In this document: positions 25,330 through 46,005 of the stretch, piece after piece
Layout of the letters: every line of letters begins with the position of its first letter
How positions within the stretch are numbered: position 1 is the stretch's first letter
NCBI GenBank assembly: GCA_003991915.1
Contig: RQTK01000050.1
Coordinates: 582,274-646,273, forward strand
Direction of reading: 5' to 3'
From: Elysia chlorotica
Taxonomy: Eukaryota; Mollusca; Gastropoda; Plakobranchidae
DNA: 64,000 nucleotides
Made by a program: the position numbers and the translations under genes
The notes under the pieces: model-generated
The model's input: only the letters and a program-made list of their open reading frames with translations
The model's database searches: none
Told to the model about the DNA's origin: nothing

Positions 25330-28099
25330 TTACTTGTATGTGAGTGTGTGTTGAGGAATGTGTATACGCATGATGCGTTAACATAAATTATAGATGACAT
25401 CGTACTTTGTTCATTGTGTTTGTCATAACAGTTATTTCTGTACACGCTTTACATTATTATCAAAGACTACAGATTTAGTGAGATGTCTCACAGAGTTCAC
25501 AGTACTTATGATACAAGGAGCTAGCGGGACGCGTGCTCACGCTCTTTCTTTGTTGAAATTAAGGCAGTTGAGTAGAGCAGACGCCCACTGGGCAATTTGT
25601 AGATGACTGATAGTTCTATCTCCGTGCAAACTTGTATTTACAACGCGTTCACAGCCCGGCAATTTACTGTGGGATACTTCATTCTCACTTGCTCATTTCA
25701 CGGCATGGATTTCGATGACGCAGTCGTGATCTACTCACCTTTTACTTCTCTTCCCTTTGGACTCAGATCTTCCCAGTTCTCAATCACAGCCTCACAATCC
25801 TCAACCCAGGCCTTATTTTTGTATCGTTCTATGCCAGCATACTATGCTGAATCCTTAATATAATAGGTTTATTAATCTTTTCGATCACAGAAATAACTGC
25901 TACCCATTTTGTATTTGTTTTTCGGCTTCTGAATCAATATATTGTGTGTAATAGTCTATTGTACTAAGTGAATGTAAATAAAGGTAGGAGGTGGTAGGGT
26001 TACGACGATCACGATCACGCAGACTTTGATTGCAATGCGCGCTGTGTCTATATTTTGTTTGTAAGACGGAAGATTTAAGCGACAGTTGCGTCGCCCAAAA
26101 GTTGTGACACTGACAAAATGCAAACTTTTCGATCGACAGGAACTCGAGTTGCTAGTGGGCGCGATCCTTACATACTCCTTTGTTTACATTTTTGCAACCA
26201 ACAGGTTGCGCAAATAAAATTGCTATGTGTGCGCGGGCTCAAAATAATGTTTAAAGAGGGAAGCGAGCGCCATAATTATCTTAAACCAAAATACACAAAA
26301 CTCCCGTCGTGAAACTCTCACTATTTCACACACAACTCTCTTTTTAATTTGTATCCGAAATTCTCACCTTGACGTTTAAAATATCATCCTACCCTATACA
26401 AGGCTTTCGAAAATAACAGACAGGGCCACCAAAATAAACATTTTTATTTAGAACCGAAGCGAGCTATAATTATCATTAAACTTGAAGGTTGGTTGTATTT
26501 AGGACAGTTTACAACCTCAGTCCAGTAGGCTTGTAGGCCGAACAAGAAATACTCACTGAGTATTATTCTGTGCTAACTATGATACTTGTATCAATTTCAT
26601 ATAGATCACTATTACCCTTGTTATGTAACCACGTGTTTACTTTAGTCAATTCGGTGACGTGGGTACCCTCGATCCTATATTTTATCTACCTATACAATAG
26701 TGTGCGTACATAATTATACTCCCACGCCTAATTAACAAACAAAACAACAAAAACACAGAAAAAAGATTTTTTTTGGTGGGTATATTATAGCCTTGCCATT
26801 GGACCTCAGTGTTATGAATACTGCACCAAAATGAATATAATGTCGTGCCAGTTGGCTGCGCCTCATCTAAAAACTACACGGCAGTTCTATTCTAAACGTT
26901 TATGTCGTGTAATTTGATTGATGGGAATTATGGCATGAGCCGTTAACTATAAGAGCTCTCGTTCCACCAGAAAGTGTCAAATAGTAACTCTATGATCTAC
27001 AGTATCTTGTTCCACCTCGCAACAATAGACAAACTAGATTTCACAAACCATACATAGATAATTTAGGCTAACTTAAACTTGAAAGGTTCATCTCGCTACA
27101 TACAATGCAGGCTGTTTTTTTTTTTTTGATTCAGCATGGGCATGTCCATACAAAATATTCTGATGCATGGCAAAAATTCAGTAAAAGATAGAATCGAGTG
27201 CTCACACATGCGTATCGGACAAGAGCCAAACACTATCTAGCTCGAGAAGGTTATTCCACATATTATGTATTAAAAGCAGTTTGTTTCAACGATCCTTGGG
27301 AAACTCTGAACACGGAAACTACACAGGGCTGTAACGTAAGCTTAAGAGGATCAGACCTATTGTCTTGATAAAGTGGAGGGGATTTGGGGGGATGAGGAGG
27401 GGGGGTTCGCACGCGCCAAAAGCCTGTACACAAGCCCAATATTCACATAACCTTCTTAGTTTTAAGACACAAGAATAATACATTGCTTGGTTCAATTAAA
27501 AACACACATAATTATTATTTATCTCGTAGGAACCATTCGGCTTCCTGTGAAAACGTCTAAAAATGCTTTTTACAATACATTGGCTTTATTGACAAAAAGA
27601 CACCGTCAAAAAAAAAAAAACACACACACAGACACACAAAACCCACATGTTTTAGCAGTTTGTGAAAAGCTTTAAGTCCTGAAATCGCAAAAAGAAAAAA
27701 ATGTAAAAAAAAGAAAAAGAAAATTAAAAAATTAGTAAATAAAACAAAATGTTTATCTACATTACATTAGAGATTGATTTTACTGAAAAAATATTAATAT
27801 TAAGAAATAAGAAAAATGATACTTTGGAGTCGCAACACTTTGACATTAATTTGGATTATTTTAACAATTAATTATTCAAGACCTTTCTAGAAAAATAGAG
27901 GAGAAAAAAAAACCACATACGACATTAGGAAACTACTTTGCAAATGTTATCACTACCTAACTGTTCTAAACATTTTTTTTTAATTGCTATAAAGAAAAAA
28001 AACGGCTTTACTCTGGATCTGAGAACAAAATTATTAAACACCCAGAATTTGAAGAATTTGAAAAAAATTGATACACCCAAAATATGCTCAATACAGTTG

Positions 28100-28312
28100 C
28101 GAATTTAAAAAAATGATTTTTTTATTTGGGGATGGATGTGGACATGGACACCAAACAACAGAACATGTTCTACAAGAATGCAGACAACTTCAGGAGACAA
28201 GAAACAAATATTGGCCAGAAGAACATACCATGGAAAGAAAACTATATGGACCCTTGGTTGAACTTCAAAAGACTGTGGACTATATACTAGATTCTGGACT
28301 TTCTGAGTAGTC
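28100..28312 (+). pseudogene. LINE reverse-transcriptase C-terminal remnant
   Basis: An open frame reads CGHGHQTTEHVLQECRQL, then WPEEHTMERKLYGP and VDYILDSGL. This resembles the Cys/His cluster and terminal region found in Jockey-like LINE polymerases. Nothing upstream resembles the polymerase core. Confidence 0.65.
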
Positions 28313-29235
28313 ATTTTCAAGTGAACGAAGAAGAAAAAGAAGAAAAATTCCATGTTTCAGGACGGTCTTAATTTGTTTTAAAGTTCACAGGAAAAATGAT
28401 GACTGTCAGATAAGGTCCGGTGGAAACCTATGTATGATTATTCCAATTTCTCATGAATTGAAGTTGACAAGTGTTTGTGCTGTTGGGCTTTGTTGAACCA
28501 AGACTCATATTTTAGTTGTACTGTTTCGATTACTTAATTTGAAATCAATATCCAACAAGATCATCAAATCCAATTCCCTAGCTACCAACCCTCAACTGAC
28601 AGCAATGCTAACCACTGCCTTAGAGGGGTGATCTGTGTGCTTACATATAGAGGAGGAAGTCCGAAGTCCCTATGCTAACACAAAACAGACAGCAATAATC
28701 AACAAGGGAAGGGGAGGTTTGCTTTACTTTTAATCACTAATATGATTCACCTGTGCCTAGTATTTGTAATTTGAAACCCCTTAATTTTGGTTTATTATGT
28801 ACCCAATGACAACTGAAACACCAGCACACTGATTAACACTGTGATGGAACGTTAAAGCTTGATCAGTCCGAATTGTAAACTAAACATTTAACCCATACAA
28901 CACAACATATTGATTGTAAAAGATAGCTATTATGGTAAAAGAAACCTTATACACCCTAGAGCCTCCAGATAGCGTGTGGCATGATACTTAACTTTTGAGA
29001 TATAAAAGGTCAACAGTAAAGATCTATCTCTCTCTATGTATATATCTATCTATAAATCTAGGAGCAGGAAGAGGTGCAGCAGGAGAAAACAGTAAGAGGA
29101 GGAAGAGGGGAAGGAGGAGTAGGAAGCAAGAAGATGAGCAGTAGCAGGGTCAGGCGGAGGAGGACATGCAGAGAGAGCAGGAGGAAGGAGGAGGAGCAGG
29201 GAAATAAATAGCTAATAGGCTTAAACACCCTTTCA

Positions 29236-29271
29236 GAGAGGGAGAGAGAGAGAGGGAGAGAGAGAGAGAGG

Positions 29272-29305
<34 letters not shown>

Positions 29306-29470
29306 AATGAGAGGTGGAGAGAAAGAGCTATAGAAAACACAAGCGAGAGATAGATAGAGAGACAGAGAGAAAGTGATGGGGATAGGAAGAGAGAAAGAAA
29401 GGGAGACAGAGTGGGGGACCCATGTAGAGAGAAAGACAGAGGGTGAAAGGGAGAGAGAACGCGAAAGAGG

Positions 29471-29508
<38 letters not shown>
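29236..29508. repeat. GA-rich tract ending in (GT)n
   Basis: Imperfect GA repeats from 29236, then about 32 bases of GT at 29477-29508. Confidence 0.9.
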
Positions 29509-29509
<1 letters not shown>

Positions 29510-29809
29510 TTTGTTTTACGGCATGTCAGCATGATAACGGCTATGTTGTGCTCATGGTGTCCTTAGACAGTTAATGCATTATACTAGTAGCAACGGTGAC
29601 TCCTTTATCTCTCTGAATAGTAAAATAAAAAAAATTGTGCGTAAAAAGTTTGGTTAAAATTAAAGGGTATATATACAGAAGTTGAAAAGATCCATGTGTA
29701 GGATTATACGACATACACCAATATCCTTCAGGTACCTTAGTAGACGCTGAGGACTAACATTTAATATAAGTAAATATGCTCTCTGGTGGCCCTTGCCGTA
29801 ATTTATTTT

Positions 29810-30030
29810 TAGCCACAAATATAAGAGTGTTTTACACCCACGAATGGATTGGCCTCAAGGGAACTATATGGTTTAGAAAACAAATTCACAACAACAAAAA
29901 ATTATTATTAAAAAAAATTACAAAACACACATTGAAGAATAGGCTACATTAAAATTTGGTTTTACTCTTGAAATAGGCACCATTAAAAAGAATTAATCGG
30001 ATTTTCCACAGCCTACGTGATTTTCACCCA
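29810..30030 (+). repeat. dispersed repeat, copy 1
   Basis: Shares ordered blocks (ATGGATTGG.TTCAAGG-like, TATATGGTTTAGAAAA, TTAAAAAGAAT, TTTTCCACAGCCT) with 43757-43960 in RAD51 intron 7. The family is not recognised. Confidence 0.65.
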
Positions 30031-31555
30031 CAAGTGGCGATGAAGTTTAAAAAAAAAGTGTTTTAAAATTGAGTTACAGATTTTTAAATCTAACACACCT
30101 TTAATTTTATATTGACTTGATTTTTTTTCGGCACTATTTTTAGTGCTTCTGTCCAAATCTTGCCGTACCGTCCTGTGTTACATAAAATTAATGAGTCGAC
30201 ATATAGATTTAGCTGTGAAACTTTACTGAAAGGAGTATTTAAACATGACTGCAATCTGATCGTGGCTTAGACTTGACGACTAGCCGATGACCACAAAGAA
30301 AGAAAATAACCTGTTTCAAATGCTGATCTGTGCATACACATGTGCTTAAACGATGGAAAAGAACAACATTTTTTTTAACACCATCTATGAACATATTTTT
30401 TAAACCGTATAGGTCTACAGTGGAAAGGGACAGAGACATTTATAATATGGATCTAGATCTAGGGTAGAATGCACTGGAAACATGACGCATCTCACATCTC
30501 CTTAAAAACCTTCTTATTCTTACATTGTTTTGACAATGTAAGCTACATCTTGTCTGTGCATTCTACCCCTAGATCTCTAGAGATCTAGTGTGTATGCATA
30601 CATGCAGATATCACTGTTTTCACTCTCTTTATTTTCATGGCTTTATGTAGACCTTTAATTTTAAAAGTAAAATCAGGAACAGTCTAGATCTAGACGTTCC
30701 AATCTAGATTATATAGAATCTATATAAATATCAATCCAAGATAGGCTGAGCTGGAACCAATTTAGATACTAAGATAGATAGGTGGTACCGGTACTCACCT
30801 ACTAATCTAAGACAGTAAGAGTCAAGAAGAAAAGTTCACGCCTTTATCTCATGCAGCTCCGCTCCAACGAAATGCTGAATCTCTGATGTTCACCTAGGTT
30901 AGACACTAGAGATGTAAACCTAGATATATCTATTTAATGCTGCTGGTGTTCAAGTACGAAAAGTACACAAGACCAGCGGCAACTGAAACTTGAAGTTGAA
31001 TGTTGAGTTGTTGACGCCTGGCAGCATCAGGCAACGTAGCAAGATAGTCGCAGTTATCGAACCTTATAATGGCATACTTCATACATTTCTCGTCAAGTTG
31101 TCAATGCCAATTCTAATATTTCACATACGGCACTTTGAATGATTAATTAATGACACGTTGTGGCAACGAAAAAATTCTTAGATAAAAAAAATTACGTCCA
31201 ATAATTTCTATTTTTTAATTCTTTTTTGGAATAAAATAATATAAGTCCGCATTGAGTCAACAATGACAACGCAACATGGCATAAAAATTAAGTTGTTCGA
31301 TCCAAATAACGGAAGTGCCAAACATGCATTGGTGTAATGAAAATGTGCTGTGTTTCCCTGTGTGACACCAATAAGCACCACAAGTAGTTAGACAAAAGAT
31401 ACAAAAAGGCATCTAAAGGCTCTGGCTCTTTATGGCTGTCTATCTATCAGCCTGTATGTTTAATTGTACACTAATATATTCGTCTATCTGTATGTATGTC
31501 TATCTGCATCGTTGCTTCGTTGCTTCTGTCTCTGTATGTATGTCCGTCTCTTTCT

Positions 31556-31556
31556 T

Positions 31557-31599
<43 letters not shown>
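31556..31599. repeat. (CT)n microsatellite
   Basis: About 44 bases of CT within a wider pyrimidine-rich segment. Confidence 0.95.
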
Positions 31600-31601
<2 letters not shown>

Positions 31602-33806
31602 GTAATCTATATATCTATCTCTCTCTCTCCCCCTCTCTTTCTTTTCTATATCTAGGCTTCTATTTGAATTTCTATTTCAATTAATTTGCACAATATTCAT
31701 GTCATATTTTCATACATTTTTCGTTGTTGTTATAAGGTATAATTATGTTCTTCTGTGCAAATCACATAATTTGTTTAGTAAACACGATTATTTATATTGA
31801 GCTGTCGGTGCCAACCTGGCGTCCTTTATCCCCCTTGAGCTGCAGTTCACTTTCAAATGTAGCCTACGCCTAGTTCTGTCTTAAAGTTTTGACCCGCTAG
31901 ACAATTTCTCTACGCTTGGTTTGACAAATTTACCAAACATAATGACACCGATTCTCGTAAGCCCATCTAATACATAATAATAATTAATTGTACCTCGTGT
32001 ATTATTTTTGCTCTACGAATGCCCCACTCGAACTTACAAAATCTCACGTCAATGTTCATGTTTCTGGTTGACTAGCCTGACTCTAAACGCACTGGTTTAC
32101 TGTATGCCTTAGTCTACATCTCTTTTGGTTTAACAAGTCGACCTGCTTTGAGTCTAACTTGTAAACTGCCCCATCGGCCTTAAGGCCCACGTTTCTTTTC
32201 GTATAATTTTAAGTTGGTTTGTCTCACATACATTAATTGTACTCTTACCAGTACAAAGTGTAGGTTACCTACTAGATCACCTAGGCCTACGTTGTTGTTT
32301 TTTTTAGTGTGAGCTGTCGGCTAAACTCACTTAACATACAATACTTTAAGTAGCAGTATACTTTATCCCTTACATTTCTTTCAATCTGCCTAACCTCACT
32401 TATTATACTTCTACTATTACTTGTAGTGTAAAATCTAAAGTATATCTCTTATAGTGTGGCAAATATTTATTTTTATTATTAATTCGTTGCATAAAGTCCC
32501 CCTTAGCCTACATGTGTTAAAGCGTGAGATAAGCCTTGACTAACCTTTTCTTACACTAATTTTAATGCGACAAGTTTTAATTATTACACTGGAGAGTTTT
32601 TGTGCCGTCTTTTTTTTTTCCAAGTCTACATCGGTTCTTTTAAAGAGGAGGGTTTTTGCAACAGGCGGTTGAAGTAGCCTTGAAGCTATTTGCACCATGC
32701 GACGTCACCAGATCAACTGCTTCAGCCCGTAAATTTATTCTAGACCCAGATGGGTTTGACATTGTCAAAGCGCCCTATGTTCATGAACTTTACTAGCAAT
32801 AACATTAGCCACATTTATTTTTCTCCACTGCATATATTTTCTAACCAGATAACATCTTTTTTTGTAGAACAATAATGGGTATGTAAGATTAATATAATGT
32901 TGTGCAAGACGAAGAATGGTATGCTTGTTCTGACTGTATGAGCTGTTGCACTTCACTACGATCGTCCGTTGTTTTGTGTACAGAACGAGTGGATAAAAAA
33001 ATTAATCATTCTTATCATTCACAATAATAGAATTATAAGCTGATAGTGTGTATGGGAGCTTTTTATCTTTTTATAAATCCAATAGAACAATCATTGAATT
33101 AAAAATTTTCTTGTAGCCAAAGTTGTCTCGGCGAACTAGAAATATTCCGTCCCGATTGGCCTGCCAATATCTTTGTTAGAATCGTACAATCATGACTGTA
33201 GATCTCCTTACAATTATGTAGTCTCAAAGGGTATTTGAACCACATTTTGCAAACGTAAACTCGCAATGTTAAAAATCTTTTAGATGCGATTCCGACTTTC
33301 TTATTCCTTTTTTTCTTCTTCACATTATTGGTTTGAAAAAAGTGTTTTAAAAATTATTTTTCTATCTTCTTTTTATACTAGACCAGTTTACACTTTCTTA
33401 TGTTTGTTTTTAAATCTGTACACTTTCGTTAACTCCTCCTTATTTACATCTTTAAAAAAACAACCACCTTTTATGTGTCTACAACACCTTTGCTGACCAA
33501 GATTTATTATTCGTCAACTAAATATACATACAACTTTACTTGGTGATTTAAAATAACATTTTAACGACACGATTTTGTATTAAAGGATTATGTATAGACT
33601 TACAATGAATGGCACATTTAATAATTCTATTCAACAAAACTGAACCAACAGTCTTTACAGTGAATGTAACTTAACAAAAATTGTGTCGATTTTCTGATGC
33701 CACTGTATTGAAATTTGGCGATATAGAAGTTATGTTGATGTTGTTTTTTAATGGAATATTGATATAATACGTCAACTGCTGTTGATGCAAAAAGGAAGGG
33801 GGTGGG

Positions 33807-33878
<72 letters not shown>
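33807..33878. repeat. (GATA)n microsatellite ending at a gap
   Basis: At least 70 bases of GATA running into the N gap, so the true length is unknown. Confidence 0.95.
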
Positions 33879-34305
33879 NNNNNNNNNNNNNNNNNNNNNN
33901 NNNNNNNNNNNNNNNNNNNNNNNNNNNNNNNNNNNNNNNNNNNNNNNNNNNNNNNNNNNNNNNNNNNNNNNNNNNNNNNNNNNNNNNNNNNNNNNNNNNN
34001 NNNNNNNNNNNNNNNNNNNNNNNNNNNNNNNNNNNNNNNNNNNNNNNNNNNNNNNNNNNNNNNNNNNNNNNNNNNNNNNNNNNNNNNNNNNNNNNNNNNN
34101 NNNNNNNNNNNNNNNNNNNNNNNNNNNNNNNNNNNNNNNNNNNNNNNNNNNNNNNNNNNNNNNNNNNNNNNNNNNNNNNNNNNNNNNNNNNNNNNNNNNN
34201 NNNNNNNNNNNNNNNNNNNNNNNNNNNNNNNNNNNNNNNNNNNNNNNNNNNNNNNNNNNNNNNNNNNNNNNNNNNNNNNNNNNNNNNNNNNNNNNNNNNN
34301 NNNNN
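33879..34305. other. assembly gap (427 N)
   Basis: Run of N between a (GATA)n tract and a (CAA)n-bearing duplicated block. Confidence 1.
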
Positions 34306-35137
34306 CAACATCATCAACAACAACAACAACAACAACAACAACAAGTCTTACAGAAAAAGCAGGATACAAGACTGAGTGATTAATTTTCATAAACGGTGGA
34401 TTTTAGGCGAAGAACACTGATGACAAAAAGTAAAAAAATCATTACGCATAATAATATTATTAGCGTGCAGCTATTATTCTCTTATATCATTAGGCGTATT
34501 TTACTTTCTGTTGTACTCCCTGAAAGAAAGAAAAAAAAAGCATAGAACAACACTGTTCTTTTAATAGAAATCTAAGAGTAGAAATTAGAATGCGAAACTA
34601 AAACTATACGGAAACTGTGTTCAATACTGTTCATCCGCGGGTTCTTCAACTTTCTGTTTGTTGAGTGTTGACTGAATTTTCTTGAGATTGTGTAGAGTCT
34701 CAGTCTATTTGCCTTCACCATTAACCACTTATTTGGACCAATTTTATGGTAATCTTTAAGAGACCTGAGTCTTTATACCTAGCATATATCTAAGCTGGGC
34801 AACCTCAAAATTACCCCTGGAATTAGATCTTCTCTATTTAGAATCTAGAGGCTAGAGAATTTAGATTTCTACTAATCTAGATTCTAGTATTCTAGACTCC
34901 TAGATTCTAGATCTAGAATCTAGAATCTAGATCTATAGATCTATTCTAACTCTAGGCATAATATATCTAATAGTGTCTAGAATTAGATCCAACTTAAATA
35001 TTAGAACTACATCTAGATATCAATTTAGATCTAGGTCTAGTCTTTAGAAATATTGTTATAGTAGATATTATATTGAACCTCTCTGCTAGTTTAAAAAGTG
35101 TTCTAGATTTAAATTCTCGAGAGAGTTCCTACTCAGC
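34306..35137 (+). repeat. tandem-duplicated block C, copy 1
   Basis: About 830 bases nearly identical to 36185-37108. It starts in ACATCATCAACAACA repeats and ends GAGAGAGTTCCTACTCAG. Confidence 0.9.
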
Positions 35138-35714
35138 GATCGGGTGCCCGGGACTACAGCACTGAAATTTAAAGATCTAATCATGTTCAACTGAAACCAA
35201 CCTAACTTTTTAACATTTGCCAGAGCAGGGCTCGAAATTGGATCACCTATGTTGAAAGTGGAACCGGGAAGCTAGACTGATAGTGATACTGTGATAGTGA
35301 TGTTACTGCCCCCTCCCTAGTCTCTAGACTCTACCTTTAACTTTCTTGAGAACTGGACCACCTATGTTGGAAGCGGAAGCTCAAGCCCCGTACTGCTTCC
35401 TCCCTAGTTTCTAGACTCCTTTTAAGATTTCTAGGATAAAAATTTCTATAGCATCTTTATCCTAGGCCTAACTTTAAATAGATCCATTACTACCTTGAAA
35501 GTTGAGAGATAGGTCGAGGCTTTTAGAGGAAAAAAAAACATTGAACTGAAGACAAAATCTGAGTCCCGTTAATTTTATTGTTAAAAGGGGAGATCATATA
35601 TATGTTTACAAAATTGGACTTTTCTGTATCTATAGTTATCTTGGCATGAATGGCAGGAGCTTGCTTACAAGATTTTTTTTCCTCGGAACCGAAAGTTCAC
35701 GTAATCATGTGTGT

Positions 35715-35905
35715 ACATGAATAAACAGTTTTGTCTACTTTATAGTTTGGTCTACTGGTACCCGTGTAAGAATTTACCATTATCTACTGGTTTACAGTTT
35801 GGTCTACTGGTACCTGTGTAAGAATTAAACAATTATAATTATCTCTTGGTACACTTGCGTGTACCAATTAACAGTTTTGTCAACTGGTACCCGTGTACAA
35901 ATAAA
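35715..35905 (+). repeat. short degenerate tandem repeats (CTACTGGTACCCGTGTA)
   Basis: At least three imperfect units containing TTTGGTCTACTGGTACC.GTGTA and ATAAACAG-like ends, within the 820-base segment unique to duplicate copy 1. Confidence 0.7.
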
Positions 35906-35954
35906 CAGAGCCATCTATCAGGTTTTTCAATTTCTTATAATAAATAAATTAAAC

Positions 35955-36085
35955 ATCCTACATTTAGATACATCTTAAGGTGACACAGTATTAAGTATTA
36001 TTAATTGTTTTTGTTCAGATTAATTAATCATTAAATTCTTTGGTCTGACTGTAGAATTTAAAGACAAGCTCTCTCCTAGAAAAAC
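35955..36085 (+). repeat. duplicated block D, copy 1
   Basis: CCTACATTTAGATA through AAGCTCTCTCCTA, matched at 37118-37228. In copy 2 block D follows block C directly; in copy 1 about 820 bases separate them. Confidence 0.85.
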
Positions 36086-36184
36086 AGATACAGAGACAGA
36101 GACGGAGAGAAAGAGGAGGAAAAGAGAAGGACAGTGAGGGAATTGAGATTTATCTAGAAAAATAGGAGGGGGGGGGTGGAAAAT

Positions 36185-36227
36185 AACATCATCAACAACA
36201 ACAACAATAACAACAACAGCAACAACG

Positions 36228-36301
<74 letters not shown>

Positions 36302-37108
36302 AACAACAACAAGTCTTACAGAAAAAGCAGGATACAAGACTGAGTGATTTCATAAACGGTGGATTTTAGGCGAAGAACACTGATGGCAAAATGTAAAAAA
36401 AAATCATTACCGGTAGGCATAATAATATTATTAGCGTGCAGCTATTATTCTCTTACATCATTAGGCGTATTTTACTTCCTGTTGTACGCCCTGAAAGAAA
36501 AAAAAACATAGAACCATAGATAGAAATAACTAGTTATACATCTATGCATAGAACCAACTAGGCTAGAACAACACGGTTCATTTAATAGAAATCTAAGTGT
36601 ATAAATTAGAATGCGAAACTAAAACTATACGGAAACTGTGTTCAATACTGTTCATCCGCGGGTTCTTCAACTTTCTGTTTGTTGAGTGTACTGTTGACTG
36701 AATTTTCTTGAGATTGAATCAGAGTCTCAGTCTATTTGCCTTCACGATTAACCACTTGTTTGGACCAATTTTATGGTAATCTTTAAGAGACCTTAGTCTT
36801 TATACCTAGCATGATAGATCTAAGCTGGGCACCTGGAGTTAGATCTTCTCTATTTAGAATCTAGAGGCTCTAGAGAGAATTTAGATTTTTACTAATCCAG
36901 ATACTGAGATAGATCTTTACATTCTAAATCTAGGCATATCTAATAGTGTCTAGAATTAGACCCAACTTAAACATGAGAATCTACATCTAGATATCAATCT
37001 AGATCTAATCTTTAGAAATCTTTTTATCATAGATATTGAACCTCTCTGTTAGTTTAAAGTGATCTATCTAGATTCTAGATTCAAAGTCTCGAGAGAGTTC
37101 CTACTCAG
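36185..37108 (+). repeat. tandem-duplicated block C, copy 2
   Basis: Second copy of block C, with a longer (CAA)n tract (about 36188-36312) and small indels. Confidence 0.9.
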
Positions 37109-37117
37109 GTCCTGGTC

Positions 37118-37228
37118 CTACATTTAGATAAATATAAGATGACACACTATTTTAGTATTATTAGTTGTTTTTGTTCCGATTAAATTCTTTGGTCTGACTG
37201 TAGAATAAAGACTGTAAGCTCTCTCCTA
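37118..37228 (+). repeat. duplicated block D, copy 2
   Basis: Partner of 35955-36085, with short deletions. Confidence 0.85.
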
Positions 37229-38094
37229 ATTTAACGTTTTCTAGGTCTAAAGAAAGACATTATTTACTATTTTAAGTAAAATAATTGCCGTGTGCACTAT
37301 GAATGCTCATTATTTAGAGGTTTGACATAAACACTGTAACAATGAGCTTATAAATAAATATTATCGCTATCAGTCTACAGACTCATAGCAAAATTTCAAC
37401 AAATCACTATAGTGCATATCTATCTGTTCTCAGGCTCAACGGACAAGATTAATTTTTGGCTTTTAAACAAGTTAAAAATAATTTTTTTTTTTTCAATTTA
37501 ATTAGTTGTATGTAAGGGTTGAATATTAATTTAAATTAAAGTGTTGCCAATCTAGAGTGTTAATCTAGAGCTAGTTCTAACACTAAGAACTAGTCCTACA
37601 TTTTGATCAATGTGATTTCTGGCCGATATTGTTTCCTTGTTGTTTAAAAAGTGCAGTAATATCAACTATACCGATTAAAGTCTATTCTTTGCTAAAACCC
37701 CCTCTTCTAAAAAGTACTGTAGTATGTTGAGAAGTTATTGGAAACTGTAAAAACTAGTTAGCTTAAATATTTTGCTTACAATGTTTTACGTTTATAGCCA
37801 TAACTAAAAAATGTTCTCTTAATAAATTATTTTAAAAAAATATATACAGAGCATTTATAACATATTTTCTTGCAAGTACTGGACCTAGATATGTCCCCAG
37901 AATAGGGAAAGGTGAAAAAAAGAAATTTGAAAATCTATCAAAGTAAACAAAATGTATAATCATACTTGTTTTTTCATTTAAATTTGAAAAAAAAAGGGGC
38001 AATTAGCAAAGGACTTGTTTACAAGTATGTACAACTTTTGTATTAAAATTAAATCCAATGAAATCTATATAGGCCTATTACATTTTCTTTGCAG

Positions 38095-38119
38095 TCAGAG
38101 AACTTTTGACAACCTGATA
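38095..38119 (+). other. RAD51: RAD51 5' UTR part of first visible exon
   Basis: A TTTGCAG acceptor ends at 38094, so the exon carrying the RAD51 start begins at 38095 with 25 untranslated bases. A non-coding first exon and the promoter must lie upstream and could not be recognised. Confidence 0.7.
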
Positions 38120-45051
<6,932 letters not shown>

Positions 45052-45699
45052 GTCTGTTCTAATTTGTAAATATATTGGTACATGTACATACCTGTTGATT
45101 TTTGTGTGTGCAATTTTTGTATTCGATACAAGACACATTCTACATTTCTGCAGTCTGTCACATGGAACTTAAGTGATGTGATATACTCAAGTCAATGGGG
45201 TTTCCTAGTAAAAGTTCTGATGATTGCATTTAAAATATTTAAAAATGAAGCACTATAGCAAAGATTTGCCTGCTATATCTCATTGTTCGACTGACAATGA
45301 CACACATATGTTACATGTAATACTCTGTATGACTAAAGCTGTTGTCTCCAATCCATTTGTTTTCATATACAATGTGCTTTTCATTGTTTAGACCTGTTGA
45401 TATTGAAGAAATCATTTTTCCCCCTTTGTAAATTCTATAATCTGATTGTATCACCAAAAAAGGTTTTGTGTCTATCGAAAACGGCTTTGTCCTCTCTTCT
45501 TTAATACATATTATGAAATATATCACCCATTGTGCTCATCTCTTTTATGCAGTTAATTTTTTCTCATTAGTCTTAATGTTTGAGCAAGATACTATTTTTC
45601 AAGTCCGACTTTAAGTTGGAGTACTTGTGATTCTCACCTCTCAGCCTCAGGTACTCGAGGATAACTATATTCATGTCAATAATATCAACAAATCAAGGT

Positions 45700-45705
45700 A
45701 ATAAA
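45700..45705 (+). terminator. RAD51: candidate proximal RAD51 poly(A) signal AATAAA
   Basis: AATAAA about 650 bases after the RAD51 stop. If it is used, the 3' UTR ends before the SINE that starts at about 45752. Confidence 0.35.
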
Positions 45706-45751
45706 GTGTACATTAGGACATACTCCCCCCTCCTCTTTCCATAACTGCGAA

Positions 45752-46005
45752 CTGAAAAAGTGGAAGGGCATTGGTCTCCAGATCGGAGGGTCTGCGATTC
45801 AAATTACACCATCAGTAAGAAAATTGTCCGAAACTGGTTGGGTCGGTGTCTGTATAATGTGATCAGCTAGGACAAGAATGGATGTCTTCCCTCACTGTCT
45901 CTGTGTGACAGCATTTAAAAATGTCAGATGTAAGTTTGAGAGTCCGCCCAGTCTATGGTTTATTATAGTGCTGATGTTGGACGTTAAGCAACCAACTACT
46001 CAATT
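45752..46005 (+). repeat. tRNA-derived SINE, sense to RAD51
   Basis: The head AGTGGAAGGGCATTGGTCTC folds like a tRNA-derived head. The body has GGTTGGGTCGGTGTCTGTAT, and the tail is TTATAGTGCTGATGTTGGACG. It lies after the RAD51 stop, between two candidate poly(A) signals. Confidence 0.8.

Larger units (their letters stand above)
17325..38094. other. 20.8 kb gene-free region between SLC35B2 and RAD51
   Basis: No coding exon was recognised. Unannotated parts hold AT-rich DNA and scattered short open frames without recognisable domains (for example 19894-20151 and 25603-25863). The promoters and 5' UTR exons of SLC35B2 and RAD51 must lie here or in exons I could not identify. Confidence 0.55.

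Noticed and set aside
25394-25863. Two overlapping open frames in a slightly more GC-rich patch
   Set aside because: There are no recognisable motifs, and the composition alone is not enough to call a gene.
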